A stretch of DNA of 30,964 bases, from contig JAEORG010000184.1 in the NCBI GenBank assembly GCA_016841005.1, forward strand, positions 1-30,964. Direction: 5' to 3'. Shown piece by piece: positions 1 through 7,174 of this stretch; positions within the stretch are counted from its first letter, which is position 1; the number at the start of each line of letters is the position of its first letter. Below the pieces are notes generated by a model. The model was not told the DNA's origin and searched no databases. It saw only the letters and a program-made list of their open reading frames with translations. The position numbers and the translations under genes were made by a program. The DNA is from Candidatus Thorarchaeota archaeon (GTDB taxonomy: Archaea; Asgardarchaeota; Thorarchaeia; Thorarchaeales; Thorarchaeaceae).

Positions 1-53
1 GGTGCTAGAAGGATATCCTTAAGAGCGGGATAAAGTCGTCGCTTGGATACTTA

Positions 54-911
54 GTGCAGGTGTATACATTGTCTGTGGAAATGGAAAGCAGTAAGGAACC
101 AGGACCTATTATGAAATTTTTCCAAGATTACAGGTTCAAAATGCTTGTACCAGAATTGTTAGTGGTTTTTGCAGTTTGGTACCTAGAACCCGTGTCATTG
201 ATAGGGAATGTGTATGAATTTCTTGGTCCGTTAAGTTTGATCCTACAACCCCTCTATTTCATTCCTAGTGGTATACTTGTTTTCATAACTGCTTTTACAC
301 TTCATGGAATTTATCCACTTGACAATTATCACGAGGGTAAAATCCCTCATCTACCAAAAACTGCTGTCATTATGATTGTAATTTCATTTATCTTGTTGCC
401 ATGGCTTGTTCTCATGCAGATGATTGGGTATTACATGACTGAGGCTACTGAATATTTTAGCAGAAATCCTCTATGGGAGAGATTCGAAAGTCTAGGAGAC
501 CTCCTGTTCTATGCAGGTGCAGTATTCTTTGTTGGTCTTCAGTGGTGGCTATTCATCCCAGTCTTCTTCCTTAGTCAGGGTGTTGACGGGATCCATAAGA
601 TTGCCCACCATGAAACATCAAGCGAGAGAGTAACAGCAATATTCTACTTCCTATGGCCAATATCCATGTTCTTCTTTTTCTCACCTATTGAGATTGTTGC
701 TATGGCGGCATTATCAATACCTGCATTCGCATTTTATGGATACATGCGACCTTACTATTCCTATGTCAACGCAGTTCATACACTAACATTTGCAATTGTA
801 ATCATTGTAGTGATTCTACTCGCGCCGTACTTGCCTTTGATGGACTTGTGGTTTGAAGGTTTCATACCACCACATATACCTGATCGGTTATTCCCAGGCA
901 TTTCGTGGTAA
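54..911 (+). CDS. Polytopic membrane protein, unknown function
   Basis: I do not recognise a family. The protein (285 residues from GTG 54) is dominated by hydrophobic segments: roughly residues 30-75, 103-127, 150-175, 195-230 and 240-262, giving about five to seven membrane helices with short loops and no obvious soluble domain. One loop carries a Gly-Ile-His-Lys-Ile-Ala-His-His stretch, but no catalytic motif is clear. An in-frame TAG at 6-8 limits the upstream extent, and GTG 54 is the first possible start. GTG 60 or ATG 81 (protein beginning Met-Glu-Ser-Ser) are alternatives, and none has a convincing ribosome binding site, so the start is uncertain. It converges on the small membrane gene that ends at 936, with a shared hairpin between them. 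A transporter or membrane-embedded accessory role is possible but not supported. Confidence 0.75.
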   Translation: MQVYTLSVEMESSKEPGPIMKFFQDYRFKMLVPELLVVFAVWYLEPVSLIGNVYEFLGPLSLILQPLYFIPSGILVFITAFTLHGIYPLDNYHEGKIPHLPKTAVIMIVISFILLPWLVLMQMIGYYMTEATEYFSRNPLWERFESLGDLLFYAGAVFFVGLQWWLFIPVFFLSQGVDGIHKIAHHETSSERVTAIFYFLWPISMFFFFSPIEIVAMAALSIPAFAFYGYMRPYYSYVNAVHTLTFAIVIIVVILLAPYLPLMDLWFEGFIPPHIPDRLFPGISW

Positions 912-921
912 GACTTAGAAG

Positions 922-950
922 ACCCTTGCTGAGTATCACTCAGCTTGGGT
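922..950. terminator. Bidirectional hairpin between convergent genes
   Basis: Perfect 7-bp arms GCTGAGT (928-934) and ACTCAGC (938-944) enclose a 3-base loop. They are extended by outer arms ACCC (922-925) and GGGT (947-950) across a TT/TT internal loop. It lies between two convergent genes and overlaps the stop codon of the minus-strand gene at 936-938. Only a weak T-rich stretch follows on the plus strand. A role in termination or 3'-end protection is inferred. Confidence 0.5.
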
Positions 951-1241
951 TGGCTTTCTTGTAGCTACTTCTTCATCCTCTTCTCGTAGCTTGTGCCTAA
1001 ACGGACGCCCCTGGGAATAAATGGCGGGATCCATGCCTTTGGTTTTATTCATGATAATTCCGAATCCAATTAATTGGACAATCAAGGAAATGAACGCAAT
1101 TATCATTACATCATAGAAATAGAGATGACTCACGAAAGATTCTAGGTTGGTTAGAGCGATGAAGGGATAGAGGATTAATTGCAGAATCAAGCCTACAATG
1201 TACATCAATATCCATTTATTCGTCCAGTTTGGTGATACCAT
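936..1241 (-). CDS. Small two-helix membrane protein, unknown function
   Basis: A 101-residue protein with two hydrophobic segments (about residues 11-31 and 44-64) and a charged C-terminal tail rich in Arg, Lys and Glu, probably cytoplasmic. It matches no family I know. The ATG at 1241 is supported by a GAGGAG-type ribosome binding site about 10 bases upstream on the minus strand. A TTTAAT box near 1293-1298 lies about 25 bases before a plausible transcript start. It follows the paralogous membrane pair on the same strand with a 62-base gap and probably has its own promoter. Its stop codon lies inside the hairpin shared with the convergent gene. Confidence 0.7.
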   Translation of the reverse strand: MVSPNWTNKWILMYIVGLILQLILYPFIALTNLESFVSHLYFYDVMIIAFISLIVQLIGFGIIMNKTKGMDPAIYSQGRPFRHKLREEDEEVATRKPTQAE

Positions 1242-1303
1242 CTATTTGTCATCTCCTCATTTGAGTACAAGAACGTCGCAGTTGGACCCCCAATTAAAGA
1301 TGT

Positions 1304-2209
1304 CTATATGCGACTGAGTTCGTCAATTATTTCCTTTAGAAAATCTTTGTCATCAGATAGTTCAATGTACCAGTTGAGTATTTCAAGTACTGAAGATTTC
1401 AGCGTCTCTATTGAAGGATTAAGAATTGGATCAGTAAAGGGAAAATTCGTATGATGGCTCTCGTTCAGAAATCGAACTTCAGATATATTTCCGTCTGAGT
1501 TCAATTTGCAGACAATAACTACAACACTCTCTATCCCTTCAATTCGGGCGGATAGTGAAGGATTACGAAGTGTGTAGTATCCGGACCATTCTCCTACTAT
1601 TAGTCTAATACCAATCCAATAGATGCCTGGAACTTGATATAGAAACTTAGCCCCTTTTACATACTTTTTGATTGATTGATAGGGAAATTCGGAAGATAAT
1701 GAAGACGGTGCCGCAGGCAGTAATGTGAAGAGTAGTGTAATTCCAAGAAAAATCAGTAGTATTCCAAAAGCAAAGGGTACAAAGAACAGAGCTTGATAGG
1801 GAATATGGAATTTCAGAACAGGTATCGATAAGGTTAGAATCCCTAGAGCTAATGAGATTACAATCCGGAGAGGGGATACATTTGTCATAAGTTGTGGATA
1901 TGCTGCATTATACTCCTTTGCCATTATTGTGTAATCGCTAATGCTCACCTCTCGCTCCACCAATTCCCATTTGGGGATGATATCTGTGTTGTATTGCTTT
2001 ACATACCAAGAAATGAAGAATACTGGAATAGGATATGCTAAGATCAGTAGCATAGTAAATAATTGCCACAGAACTATAGTATCAGTTTCGAGAAAAATGA
2101 AGTTCTGGAGGATGAAGACGCCAAAAATCGACCAGAAAAGAATGACTGTGAAATACATAATATAGACGCTAATACCAATAGAAAAGTCCACATTCCTATT
2201 GTTAGTCAT
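1304..2209 (-). CDS. Four-helix membrane protein, paralogue of the upstream gene
   Basis: A 301-residue protein with four predicted membrane helices in two hairpins (about residues 13-37, 45-70, 113-131 and 139-164), then a soluble C-terminal part of about 135 residues. It resembles the gene directly upstream (2264-3268) in layout and local sequence: both have a Pro/Ser-x-Trp-Glu segment between the helix pairs, and both have a Gly-Tyr, then Tyr/Ile-x-x-Arg-Asn-Pro, then Arg-Ile-x-Gly-Ile-Glu run in the soluble part. This indicates tandem duplication. I recognise no enzymatic motif. The soluble domain probably faces the cytoplasm and may bind a partner (inference). The start at 2209 has a short AAGGT close upstream. 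The gap to its neighbour is 54 bases, so the two may be co-transcribed. Confidence 0.75.
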   Translation of the reverse strand: MTNNRNVDFSIGISVYIMYFTVILFWSIFGVFILQNFIFLETDTIVLWQLFTMLLILAYPIPVFFISWYVKQYNTDIIPKWELVEREVSISDYTIMAKEYNAAYPQLMTNVSPLRIVISLALGILTLSIPVLKFHIPYQALFFVPFAFGILLIFLGITLLFTLLPAAPSSLSSEFPYQSIKKYVKGAKFLYQVPGIYWIGIRLIVGEWSGYYTLRNPSLSARIEGIESVVVIVCKLNSDGNISEVRFLNESHHTNFPFTDPILNPSIETLKSSVLEILNWYIELSDDKDFLKEIIDELSRI

Positions 2210-2263
2210 AACCTTGCACCATTCACTAAAGCCGAAAACGGTTTATTGTATTATTGGTTTCAT

Positions 2264-3268
2264 TCATTCAATGCCTAGTTCTGAAACGATACGAGATAGC
2301 TCATCATTTGGTCCTAACAGACGAATTCTTTCAAGTACAAGCAAAGCTACGGCATTCTCAAAAATCAGCTTAACATCTTTTACACCAAGTTCTTTGACAC
2401 GTGATGGAACTGGGTTTTTCACATAGTACCCTTCCTGCTTTTCACCAACATATTTCCTAAAGTTACGATCTGATGCGCTCCACCACCAAATAATGTCAGG
2501 AATGGCATCAATCTTGTAGCTTCGAACTAAGACCTTTTCAACAGACCCAAGTTCTTCAGCACTGGATTCAATATATGCATCCTCTTCAATCCCAGAAATT
2601 CTTGATACAACTCTGGGATTTCGGTATATCTCATATCCTGACATCTCGGCCTTATCAAGAACAATACGGGTATTTGAAATTCCGATTACATTAGATTGAA
2701 TTGATGCAATCTTAACAGCTTCATGAATAAGAGGAAGCACGAAATCTCCTGAAGCTTTGTTAGATGTTGATCTCCATCCACCCCAAAGAGAAACAATATT
2801 TGTCAAGGTAAGGAGAGTTGCAAATCCATAAGGTATGAATACCTCAATTGATGGCTCAATGAAATAGCTATACAACGGTAAGGTGATTGATGCAACAATA
2901 AAGAGGATAGGGAGAAAATAGTACCAATAATTAGGTACTGCAACCAGACTCAGAAATTTCCTATTGTATTGTCGGGGTAGTTTTCTTGCATCATCAATCT
3001 TGAGCTGAATAGGATTGAATTCCCAGGTTGGAGAAGAGTATTCAACTGCACTCCTCTTGAACTTCCAACCGAGGTAGAAATTGATAAACGATAATCCAAA
3101 CGTGAGCAAGAAAAACCATAGTACAATTGCAAGGATGGTCCCATCAAGAATGGGTAGATGCCAGAGTGCAATGTAATATCCACCAAGAATCGAAATTGCT
3201 AGAGACAGTGTGGCCCAAATATAAAGCCCGTTTTGAGATTTGTATTGCACAATGGATTCTGTCATCAT
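2264..3268 (-). CDS. Four-helix membrane protein, paralogue of the downstream gene
   Basis: A 334-residue protein with four hydrophobic helices in two pairs (about residues 15-37, 43-68, 105-136 and 144-167), then a soluble domain of about 165 residues. It is the longer member of a tandem pair with the gene at 1304-2209; the shared signature in the soluble part is Tyr-x-x-Arg-Asn-Pro followed by Arg-Ile-x-Gly-Ile-Glu. I do not recognise the family. Two ATG codons occur in tandem at 3268 and 3265. A GGAG lies only 2 bases before the first and 5 before the second, so 3265 may be the true start. It is divergent from the peroxiredoxin cluster across a 130-base promoter region, and a TTTAAG-type box near 3304-3309 fits its promoter. 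Confidence 0.75.
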   Translation of the reverse strand: MMTESIVQYKSQNGLYIWATLSLAISILGGYYIALWHLPILDGTILAIVLWFFLLTFGLSFINFYLGWKFKRSAVEYSSPTWEFNPIQLKIDDARKLPRQYNRKFLSLVAVPNYWYYFLPILFIVASITLPLYSYFIEPSIEVFIPYGFATLLTLTNIVSLWGGWRSTSNKASGDFVLPLIHEAVKIASIQSNVIGISNTRIVLDKAEMSGYEIYRNPRVVSRISGIEEDAYIESSAEELGSVEKVLVRSYKIDAIPDIIWWWSASDRNFRKYVGEKQEGYYVKNPVPSRVKELGVKDVKLIFENAVALLVLERIRLLGPNDELSRIVSELGIE

Positions 3269-3342
3269 TGCTCCGCCTATTGGGCTTCATGCACTCTGTG
3301 TGTCTTTAAGCCTTGTCGGTTAGGTCTAGTTGCTTCACAATA

Positions 3343-3350
3343 CTTATATC
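3343..3350 (+). promoter_or_regulatory. TATA box for peroxiredoxin cluster
   Basis: CTTATATC in the divergent intergenic region, centred about 52 bases before the TTG at 3399. This would give a transcript start near 3372 and a short leader containing the GAGGGA ribosome binding site at 3388-3393. Confidence 0.5.
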
Positions 3351-3398
3351 GGATAATTTGATACTAATGTTAACAATAATTAATTTTGAGGGATTGAT

Positions 3399-3881
3399 TT
3401 GTTGAAACAGGGAGATAAAGCACCTGAAATCATTACCACTACAGATAGTGGAGAGAAATTCAAACTAAGTTCATTCAAAGGAAAGAAAGTAATGATCTAC
3501 TTCTATCCAAAGGATGATACACCCGGCTGTACAGCCGAGGCTTGCTCAATACGTGATTCTTGGTCAACCTTCACCAAAGCTGATATTCCTGTCTTCGGAA
3601 TATCTGGAGGAGACGAGAAAAGCCATCAGAAGTTTAGAAACAAGTATGATATCCCCTTTCCTCTCCTAATGGATGAAGAATTCGAAATTGCGAAATCATA
3701 CGATGTTTACAAGCTAAAGAAGATGTACGGTAAGGAATACATGGGAATCGAAAGGACTACATTTCTTATTGATGAGAATGGTAAAATTGAAGGTATCTTC
3801 GGAGGACCTGAAGGAATAGATAAGGTCGACACCAAAATACATGCAGACCAAGTCATTCAATTCTGGGGCCTTAAACTCTAG
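3399..3881 (+). CDS. bcp: Peroxiredoxin, Bcp/PrxQ type (copy 1)
   Basis: Thiol peroxidase of the AhpC/TSA family that reduces hydrogen peroxide and organic peroxides in the cytoplasm. It is 160 residues, the usual Bcp length. The peroxidatic motif is intact: Asp-Asp-Thr-Pro-Gly-Cys-Thr, with a second cysteine five residues later (Cys-Thr-Ala-Glu-Ala-Cys), the atypical 2-Cys arrangement of PrxQ. The Phe-Gly-Ile-Ser-Gly-Gly strand and C-terminal Gln-x-Trp-Gly-Leu also match the two following genes. The start is TTG at 3399, chosen because it makes Met-Leu-Lys align with both paralogues; GAGGGA lies 5 bases upstream. It is first of three tandem copies in one probable transcript, with 14 bases to the next. 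Confidence 0.92.
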   Translation: MLKQGDKAPEIITTTDSGEKFKLSSFKGKKVMIYFYPKDDTPGCTAEACSIRDSWSTFTKADIPVFGISGGDEKSHQKFRNKYDIPFPLLMDEEFEIAKSYDVYKLKKMYGKEYMGIERTTFLIDENGKIEGIFGGPEGIDKVDTKIHADQVIQFWGLKL

Positions 3882-3895
3882 ATGAGGTTTTCAGA

Positions 3896-4375
3896 ATGCT
3901 AAAAGTAGGAGATATTGCACCAGATTTTGAAACAGTTGACGAACAAGGCACTCCTTTCAAGCTGAGTGACCTAAGAGGAACAAAACTGGTGCTCTATTTC
4001 TATCCGAAGGACTTCACACCAGGATGTACGATGGAAGCTTGCTCATTGAGAGATGATTACAAATTATTTGAAAATGCAAGTATACCCATCTTTGGAATAT
4101 CTGGAGGATCGGCCGAATTACATCAGAAATTCAGAGCAAAACACAATCTTCCATTTCATATCTTAATGGATGAAAATTTGGACATCGCAGATCTTTACTC
4201 AGCGAAAAGCAGACTGAGCATCCTCGGAGTTGGTGTGAAAAGAATCACATATCTCATTGATGAAGAAGGAAGGATTGAAGGAATATTTGGTGGTTCTGAA
4301 GGTTCCGATAAAGTACGATCGAAAGCGCACGCGACCCAGATTTCACAGTTCTGGGGACTGAAGATTGAATCTTGA
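3896..4375 (+). CDS. bcp: Peroxiredoxin, Bcp/PrxQ type (copy 2)
   Basis: Second tandem copy, 159 residues, with the same fold and length as copy 1. The peroxidatic site is intact (Asp-Phe-Thr-Pro-Gly-Cys-Thr-Met-Glu-Ala-Cys), so it should be an active thiol peroxidase. It differs from copy 1 mainly in the segment after Leu-Met-Asp-Glu, where it reads Asn-Leu-Asp-Ile-Ala-Asp-Leu, and in a shorter, more hydrophobic loop (Leu-Ser-Ile-Leu-Gly-Val-Gly-Val). A TGAGGT ribosome binding site lies 7 bases before the ATG. The stop TGA overlaps the TGAGGA that serves as ribosome binding site for copy 3, which suggests coupled translation of the two. Confidence 0.92.
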   Translation: MLKVGDIAPDFETVDEQGTPFKLSDLRGTKLVLYFYPKDFTPGCTMEACSLRDDYKLFENASIPIFGISGGSAELHQKFRAKHNLPFHILMDENLDIADLYSAKSRLSILGVGVKRITYLIDEEGRIEGIFGGSEGSDKVRSKAHATQISQFWGLKIES

Positions 4376-4385
4376 GGATACCAGA

Positions 4386-4856
4386 ATGTTGAGAATTGGC
4401 GACAAGGCGCCTGAATTTGAAACAACAGATGAGCTAGGCCAACCATTCAAGCTGAGAGAACACTTGGGAAAACGTATTGTTGTATATTTCTATTCAAGAG
4501 AAGACACTACACATTCGCACTCATTCAGAAATTCATATCATGTATTCGAAGATGCAGGAATACCGGTAGTAGGTATTTCCGGAGGTTCTAGAGAGTCACA
4601 TAGAATATTCAAAGAAGATAATCTCATCAATTTCCCCCTTCTCATGGATGAAGGTTATACGATATCAAAGATGTATGATGCCTTTACATTGATTGAAACA
4701 GAAGGTAGAAGAGAATACATGATTAGACGGATTACATTTCTTATTGGAGAAGATGGAAGTATAGAAGCCATCCTCGATGAAGCAGAGAGTACGGATAAGA
4801 GTAGTTCAAGAAAACATGCAGATCAAATATTGGAACATTGGGGGCTAAAACTCTAG
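4386..4856 (+). CDS. Cysteine-less peroxiredoxin paralogue (copy 3, probably inactive)
   Basis: Third copy of the Bcp-type tandem array, 156 residues. It keeps the N-terminal Gly-Asp-Lys-Ala-Pro-Glu-Phe, Val-Val-Gly-Ile-Ser-Gly-Gly, Leu-Leu-Met-Asp-Glu and final Trp-Gly-Leu-Lys-Leu of its neighbours. The active-site loop, however, is replaced by Glu-Asp-Thr-Thr-His-Ser-His-Ser and is four residues shorter, and the whole protein contains no cysteine. Thiol peroxidase chemistry is therefore not possible by the known mechanism. The frame is intact and the body conserved, so it is probably expressed rather than decaying; a structural, regulatory or hetero-oligomer role is inference. The ATG at 4386 is chosen because TGAGGA lies 7 bases upstream and the N-terminus then aligns with copies 1 and 2. 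The earlier in-frame TTG at 4365 would overlap copy 2. Confidence 0.85.
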   Translation: MLRIGDKAPEFETTDELGQPFKLREHLGKRIVVYFYSREDTTHSHSFRNSYHVFEDAGIPVVGISGGSRESHRIFKEDNLINFPLLMDEGYTISKMYDAFTLIETEGRREYMIRRITFLIGEDGSIEAILDEAESTDKSSSRKHADQILEHWGLKL

Positions 4857-4858
4857 AT

Positions 4859-5650
4859 TCACGATTTTATTGCACGAGGATGTCCGACCGTACTGAGATA
4901 GATAACACTCTCTTGTTCACGATCTAGCGAGAGGAGCTCGTTCAGCTCATCATCATATATTGCTCCAATTTGACAACTTCCTAGTCCTAGAGATTCAGAA
5001 GCCAAAGCTAAATTCTGAGCGATATGTCCTGCATCGAGAAAGATGTAGCGATAAGCACGTTGAAGGTATTTCCATTTTGACCTCTCAAAAATTGCAGACC
5101 AGATGAAAACCACTGCTGCACGTTGAGCAATCTGCTGATCCAGTGCTCCTCGTCGTACATCATCGGAAAAATCTCCAATTCTCAGGACATCCAATTGATG
5201 ATGAGGGACGTTGTAATGGTAGAGTCCTTTGTCTAATCCTTCTACACGATCGATGTATAGGTAAGTTTCAATGGGATAAAGGGCACCAGCTGACGGAGCG
5301 GTTCGCAAGAGATGATCTCCTACATGACCTGTAATCCCTTGAGTAGCCCAGAGCAACTGAGAAAGATTGGCTAATGAAATGGCCTCTTCAGTGTAAGCTC
5401 GGACACTTCGTCGTTTTCGAAGACTTTCCCACACACCAACCCCTTCATCCATTAGAGGCGGTGGAAGTGATATCTGATTACAATCCAAGTATTCTTTGAA
5501 CGTGGGTGGTTTGTTCTGCCAATCTAGATAATGAGTAGGTAACCTGCCACGAGTATATTTTGTCTGTCTATGAAAATCATCGCCATAATTCGTCATGTGA
5601 ATTTTAACCTCTCTATCCTTTTGAGTTACATTTTTCCTGCACAAGGCCAT
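4859..5650 (-). CDS. SagB-type nitroreductase family flavoprotein
   Basis: FMN-dependent oxidoreductase of the nitroreductase superfamily, SagB/ThcOx-like subgroup. Diagnostic features are the N-terminal Thr-Lys-Tyr-Thr-Arg-Gly segment and the FMN-contacting Arg-Lys-Arg-Arg-Ser-Val-Arg-Ala-Tyr. Others are Leu-Ser-Gln-Leu-Leu-Trp-Ala-Thr-Gln-Gly, the Thr-Ala-Pro-Ser-Ala-Gly-Ala-Leu-Tyr-Pro motif, and a late Leu-Gly-Ser-Cys-Gln-Ile-Gly. SagB proteins make azoles in peptide natural products, but many archaeal members occur without a cyclase or precursor, and none is seen here. The substrate is therefore unknown. The ATG at 5650 gives 263 residues and would be leaderless from a TTAAAT box near 5672-5677. 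The ATG at 5596 (245 residues), with GAGAGG 11 bases upstream, is a serious alternative. It converges with the third peroxiredoxin, 2 bases apart. Confidence 0.85.
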   Translation of the reverse strand: MALCRKNVTQKDREVKIHMTNYGDDFHRQTKYTRGRLPTHYLDWQNKPPTFKEYLDCNQISLPPPLMDEGVGVWESLRKRRSVRAYTEEAISLANLSQLLWATQGITGHVGDHLLRTAPSAGALYPIETYLYIDRVEGLDKGLYHYNVPHHQLDVLRIGDFSDDVRRGALDQQIAQRAAVVFIWSAIFERSKWKYLQRAYRYIFLDAGHIAQNLALASESLGLGSCQIGAIYDDELNELLSLDREQESVIYLSTVGHPRAIKS

Positions 5651-5751
5651 TAGAAGGTACAGAAAGCATAGATTTAATTCCGGCTATCTTCTGGCCCAAC
5701 TTGCAATACGGGCGCATTTAGCTCGTTTTTGATGTATAGGGGCAATAAATT

Positions 5752-7113
5752 ATGCCTGAAGAGAAGGTTTCTGTAGAGGAGCTCAAAAAGAAGGCTGAAA
5801 AGCCAGGTAAGGACGCTATGATTCTTCACCCATTCTATAAGGGTAAGATTCAATCTATAGGAAAAGCGCCAGTACGTGATTTTTCTGACTTCGCAATATG
5901 GTACACTCCTGGTGTTGCCAAGGCTTGCTTGGCAATAAAAGAGGATGAAGAAGCCTCCTATGATATGTTGAATCGAGGCAATATGGTCGCTGTTGTCAGT
6001 GACGGAACCAGAGTACTTGGTCTGGGTGACATTGGTCCATATGCCGCAGGTCCAGTGATGGAAGGAAAGGCAATCCTATTCAAATACCTCGGAGGAGTTG
6101 ATGCTTGGCCGATTTGTCTAGATACGAAAGATCCAGCTGAGATTATTCGCACTGTAAAATTGATACAACCTAGTTTTGGAGGTATCAATCTCGAGGATAT
6201 ATCAAAACCCAAGTGCTATGAAGTACTAGAGAAGTTACGGAAGGATCCAGAAGTCAAGATTCCGGTCTGGCATGATGATGCACAAGGCACTGCCACTGTT
6301 GTTCTCGCAGGAGTTCTTGGTGGACTGAACGTTGTCAAGAAAGACATAGAAAACATCAAAGTCGCACTCCTAGGTGTAGGTGCTGCAAATACTAGAACAG
6401 CCTACCTTCTAAATGCGGCAGGTGTTAGTTACAAGAACATGATCATGGTCGATAGTAAAGGTGCAATCTACAAAGATCGTGAGGACATTGTTGAGGAGAA
6501 GGACTATGACACCTTCAAATACGATCTAGCCCAGAAGACAAATCCAGATAGGATGACAGGAGATTTGGGAGATGTCATTGAAGGGGCGGATGTGTTGATT
6601 TCTGCTTCAAGGCCAGTTCCTGGAACAATCAAGAAGGAATGGGTCTCTAAGATGGCCAGTGATTCTATCGTTTATGCATGTGCAAATCCACTACCTGAAA
6701 TTTGGCCATGGGACGCGAAGGAAGCTGGAGCAAAAATTGTTGGTACAGGTCGTAGTGACTTCGATAATCAGATCAATAATTCCCTTGGATTCCCAGGAAT
6801 CTTCCGAGGTACACTCGATGTCCGAGCTCACACTATCACTGATGAAATGTGCGTAGCAGCTGCCCAAGCATTGGCAGACCTTGGAGCAAAAGAGGCGAAT
6901 GTGAAGAAAGTCATTCCAACTATGGATCAATGGGAGCTCTATCCAGCTGAGGCGACTGCTGTCGGAATGAAAGCTCAGGAACAGGGTATTGCACGAGTCC
7001 AATGGGAAGAAAAGGATCTCTATGAACATGCAGAAAAGGTCATCAGAGCCGCACGTGGTAGTTCAGAGATGCTCTACAAGCAAGGATTTATCCCCAAGGC
7101 TCCTGAAACATAA
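5752..7113 (+). CDS. Malic enzyme (NAD(P)-dependent, decarboxylating)
   Basis: Converts malate to pyruvate and CO2 with reduction of NAD(P), linking the C4 acid pool to pyruvate in the cytoplasm. The 453 residues cover both domains of the short bacterial/archaeal type. The N-terminal domain has the catalytic Tyr51 in Tyr-Thr-Pro-Gly-Val-Ala, Lys106 in Met-Glu-Gly-Lys-Ala, and metal ligands in Leu-Glu-Asp-Ile (148-149) and His-Asp-Asp-Ala-Gln-Gly-Thr (174-180). The Rossmann domain has Gly-Val-Gly-Ala-Ala-Asn (208-213) and the late Gly-Arg-Ser-Asp-Phe-x-Asn-Gln-Ile-Asn-Asn segment. Cofactor preference is not settled by sequence reading. ATG 5752 has AGGGG 9 bases upstream. It stands alone, divergent from the nitroreductase, and ends in a strong hairpin. 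Confidence 0.95.
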   Translation: MPEEKVSVEELKKKAEKPGKDAMILHPFYKGKIQSIGKAPVRDFSDFAIWYTPGVAKACLAIKEDEEASYDMLNRGNMVAVVSDGTRVLGLGDIGPYAAGPVMEGKAILFKYLGGVDAWPICLDTKDPAEIIRTVKLIQPSFGGINLEDISKPKCYEVLEKLRKDPEVKIPVWHDDAQGTATVVLAGVLGGLNVVKKDIENIKVALLGVGAANTRTAYLLNAAGVSYKNMIMVDSKGAIYKDREDIVEEKDYDTFKYDLAQKTNPDRMTGDLGDVIEGADVLISASRPVPGTIKKEWVSKMASDSIVYACANPLPEIWPWDAKEAGAKIVGTGRSDFDNQINNSLGFPGIFRGTLDVRAHTITDEMCVAAAQALADLGAKEANVKKVIPTMDQWELYPAEATAVGMKAQEQGIARVQWEEKDLYEHAEKVIRAARGSSEMLYKQGFIPKAPET

Positions 7114-7122
7114 AATTTTCTT

Positions 7123-7174
7123 GCGGCGAAATTCGCCGCTACTCTCCTTTTTTCTTATTTTATTTTCTAAGCCG
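7123..7174 (+). terminator. Intrinsic-type terminator after malic enzyme
   Basis: A near-perfect palindrome GCGGCGAA-A-TTCGCCGC at 7123-7139 starts 10 bases after the malic enzyme stop. It is followed by a pyrimidine/T-rich tract from 7142 to 7174. It also sits just beyond the end of the convergent gene stopping at 7160. Confidence 0.75.

Noticed and set aside
4365..4385. TTG 4365 as start of the third peroxiredoxin
   Set aside because: It overlaps the upstream coding end, adds seven residues absent from the paralogues, and would leave TGAGGA inside the gene.
4480..4540. Sequencing frameshift as the cause of the missing cysteines in the third peroxiredoxin
   Set aside because: Similarity to the paralogues resumes in the same frame on both sides and the difference is a clean loss of four codons plus substitutions.
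4859..5650. SagB-like gene as evidence of an azole peptide biosynthesis cluster
   Set aside because: No YcaO cyclase, precursor peptide or exporter is next to it; stand-alone members are common in archaea.
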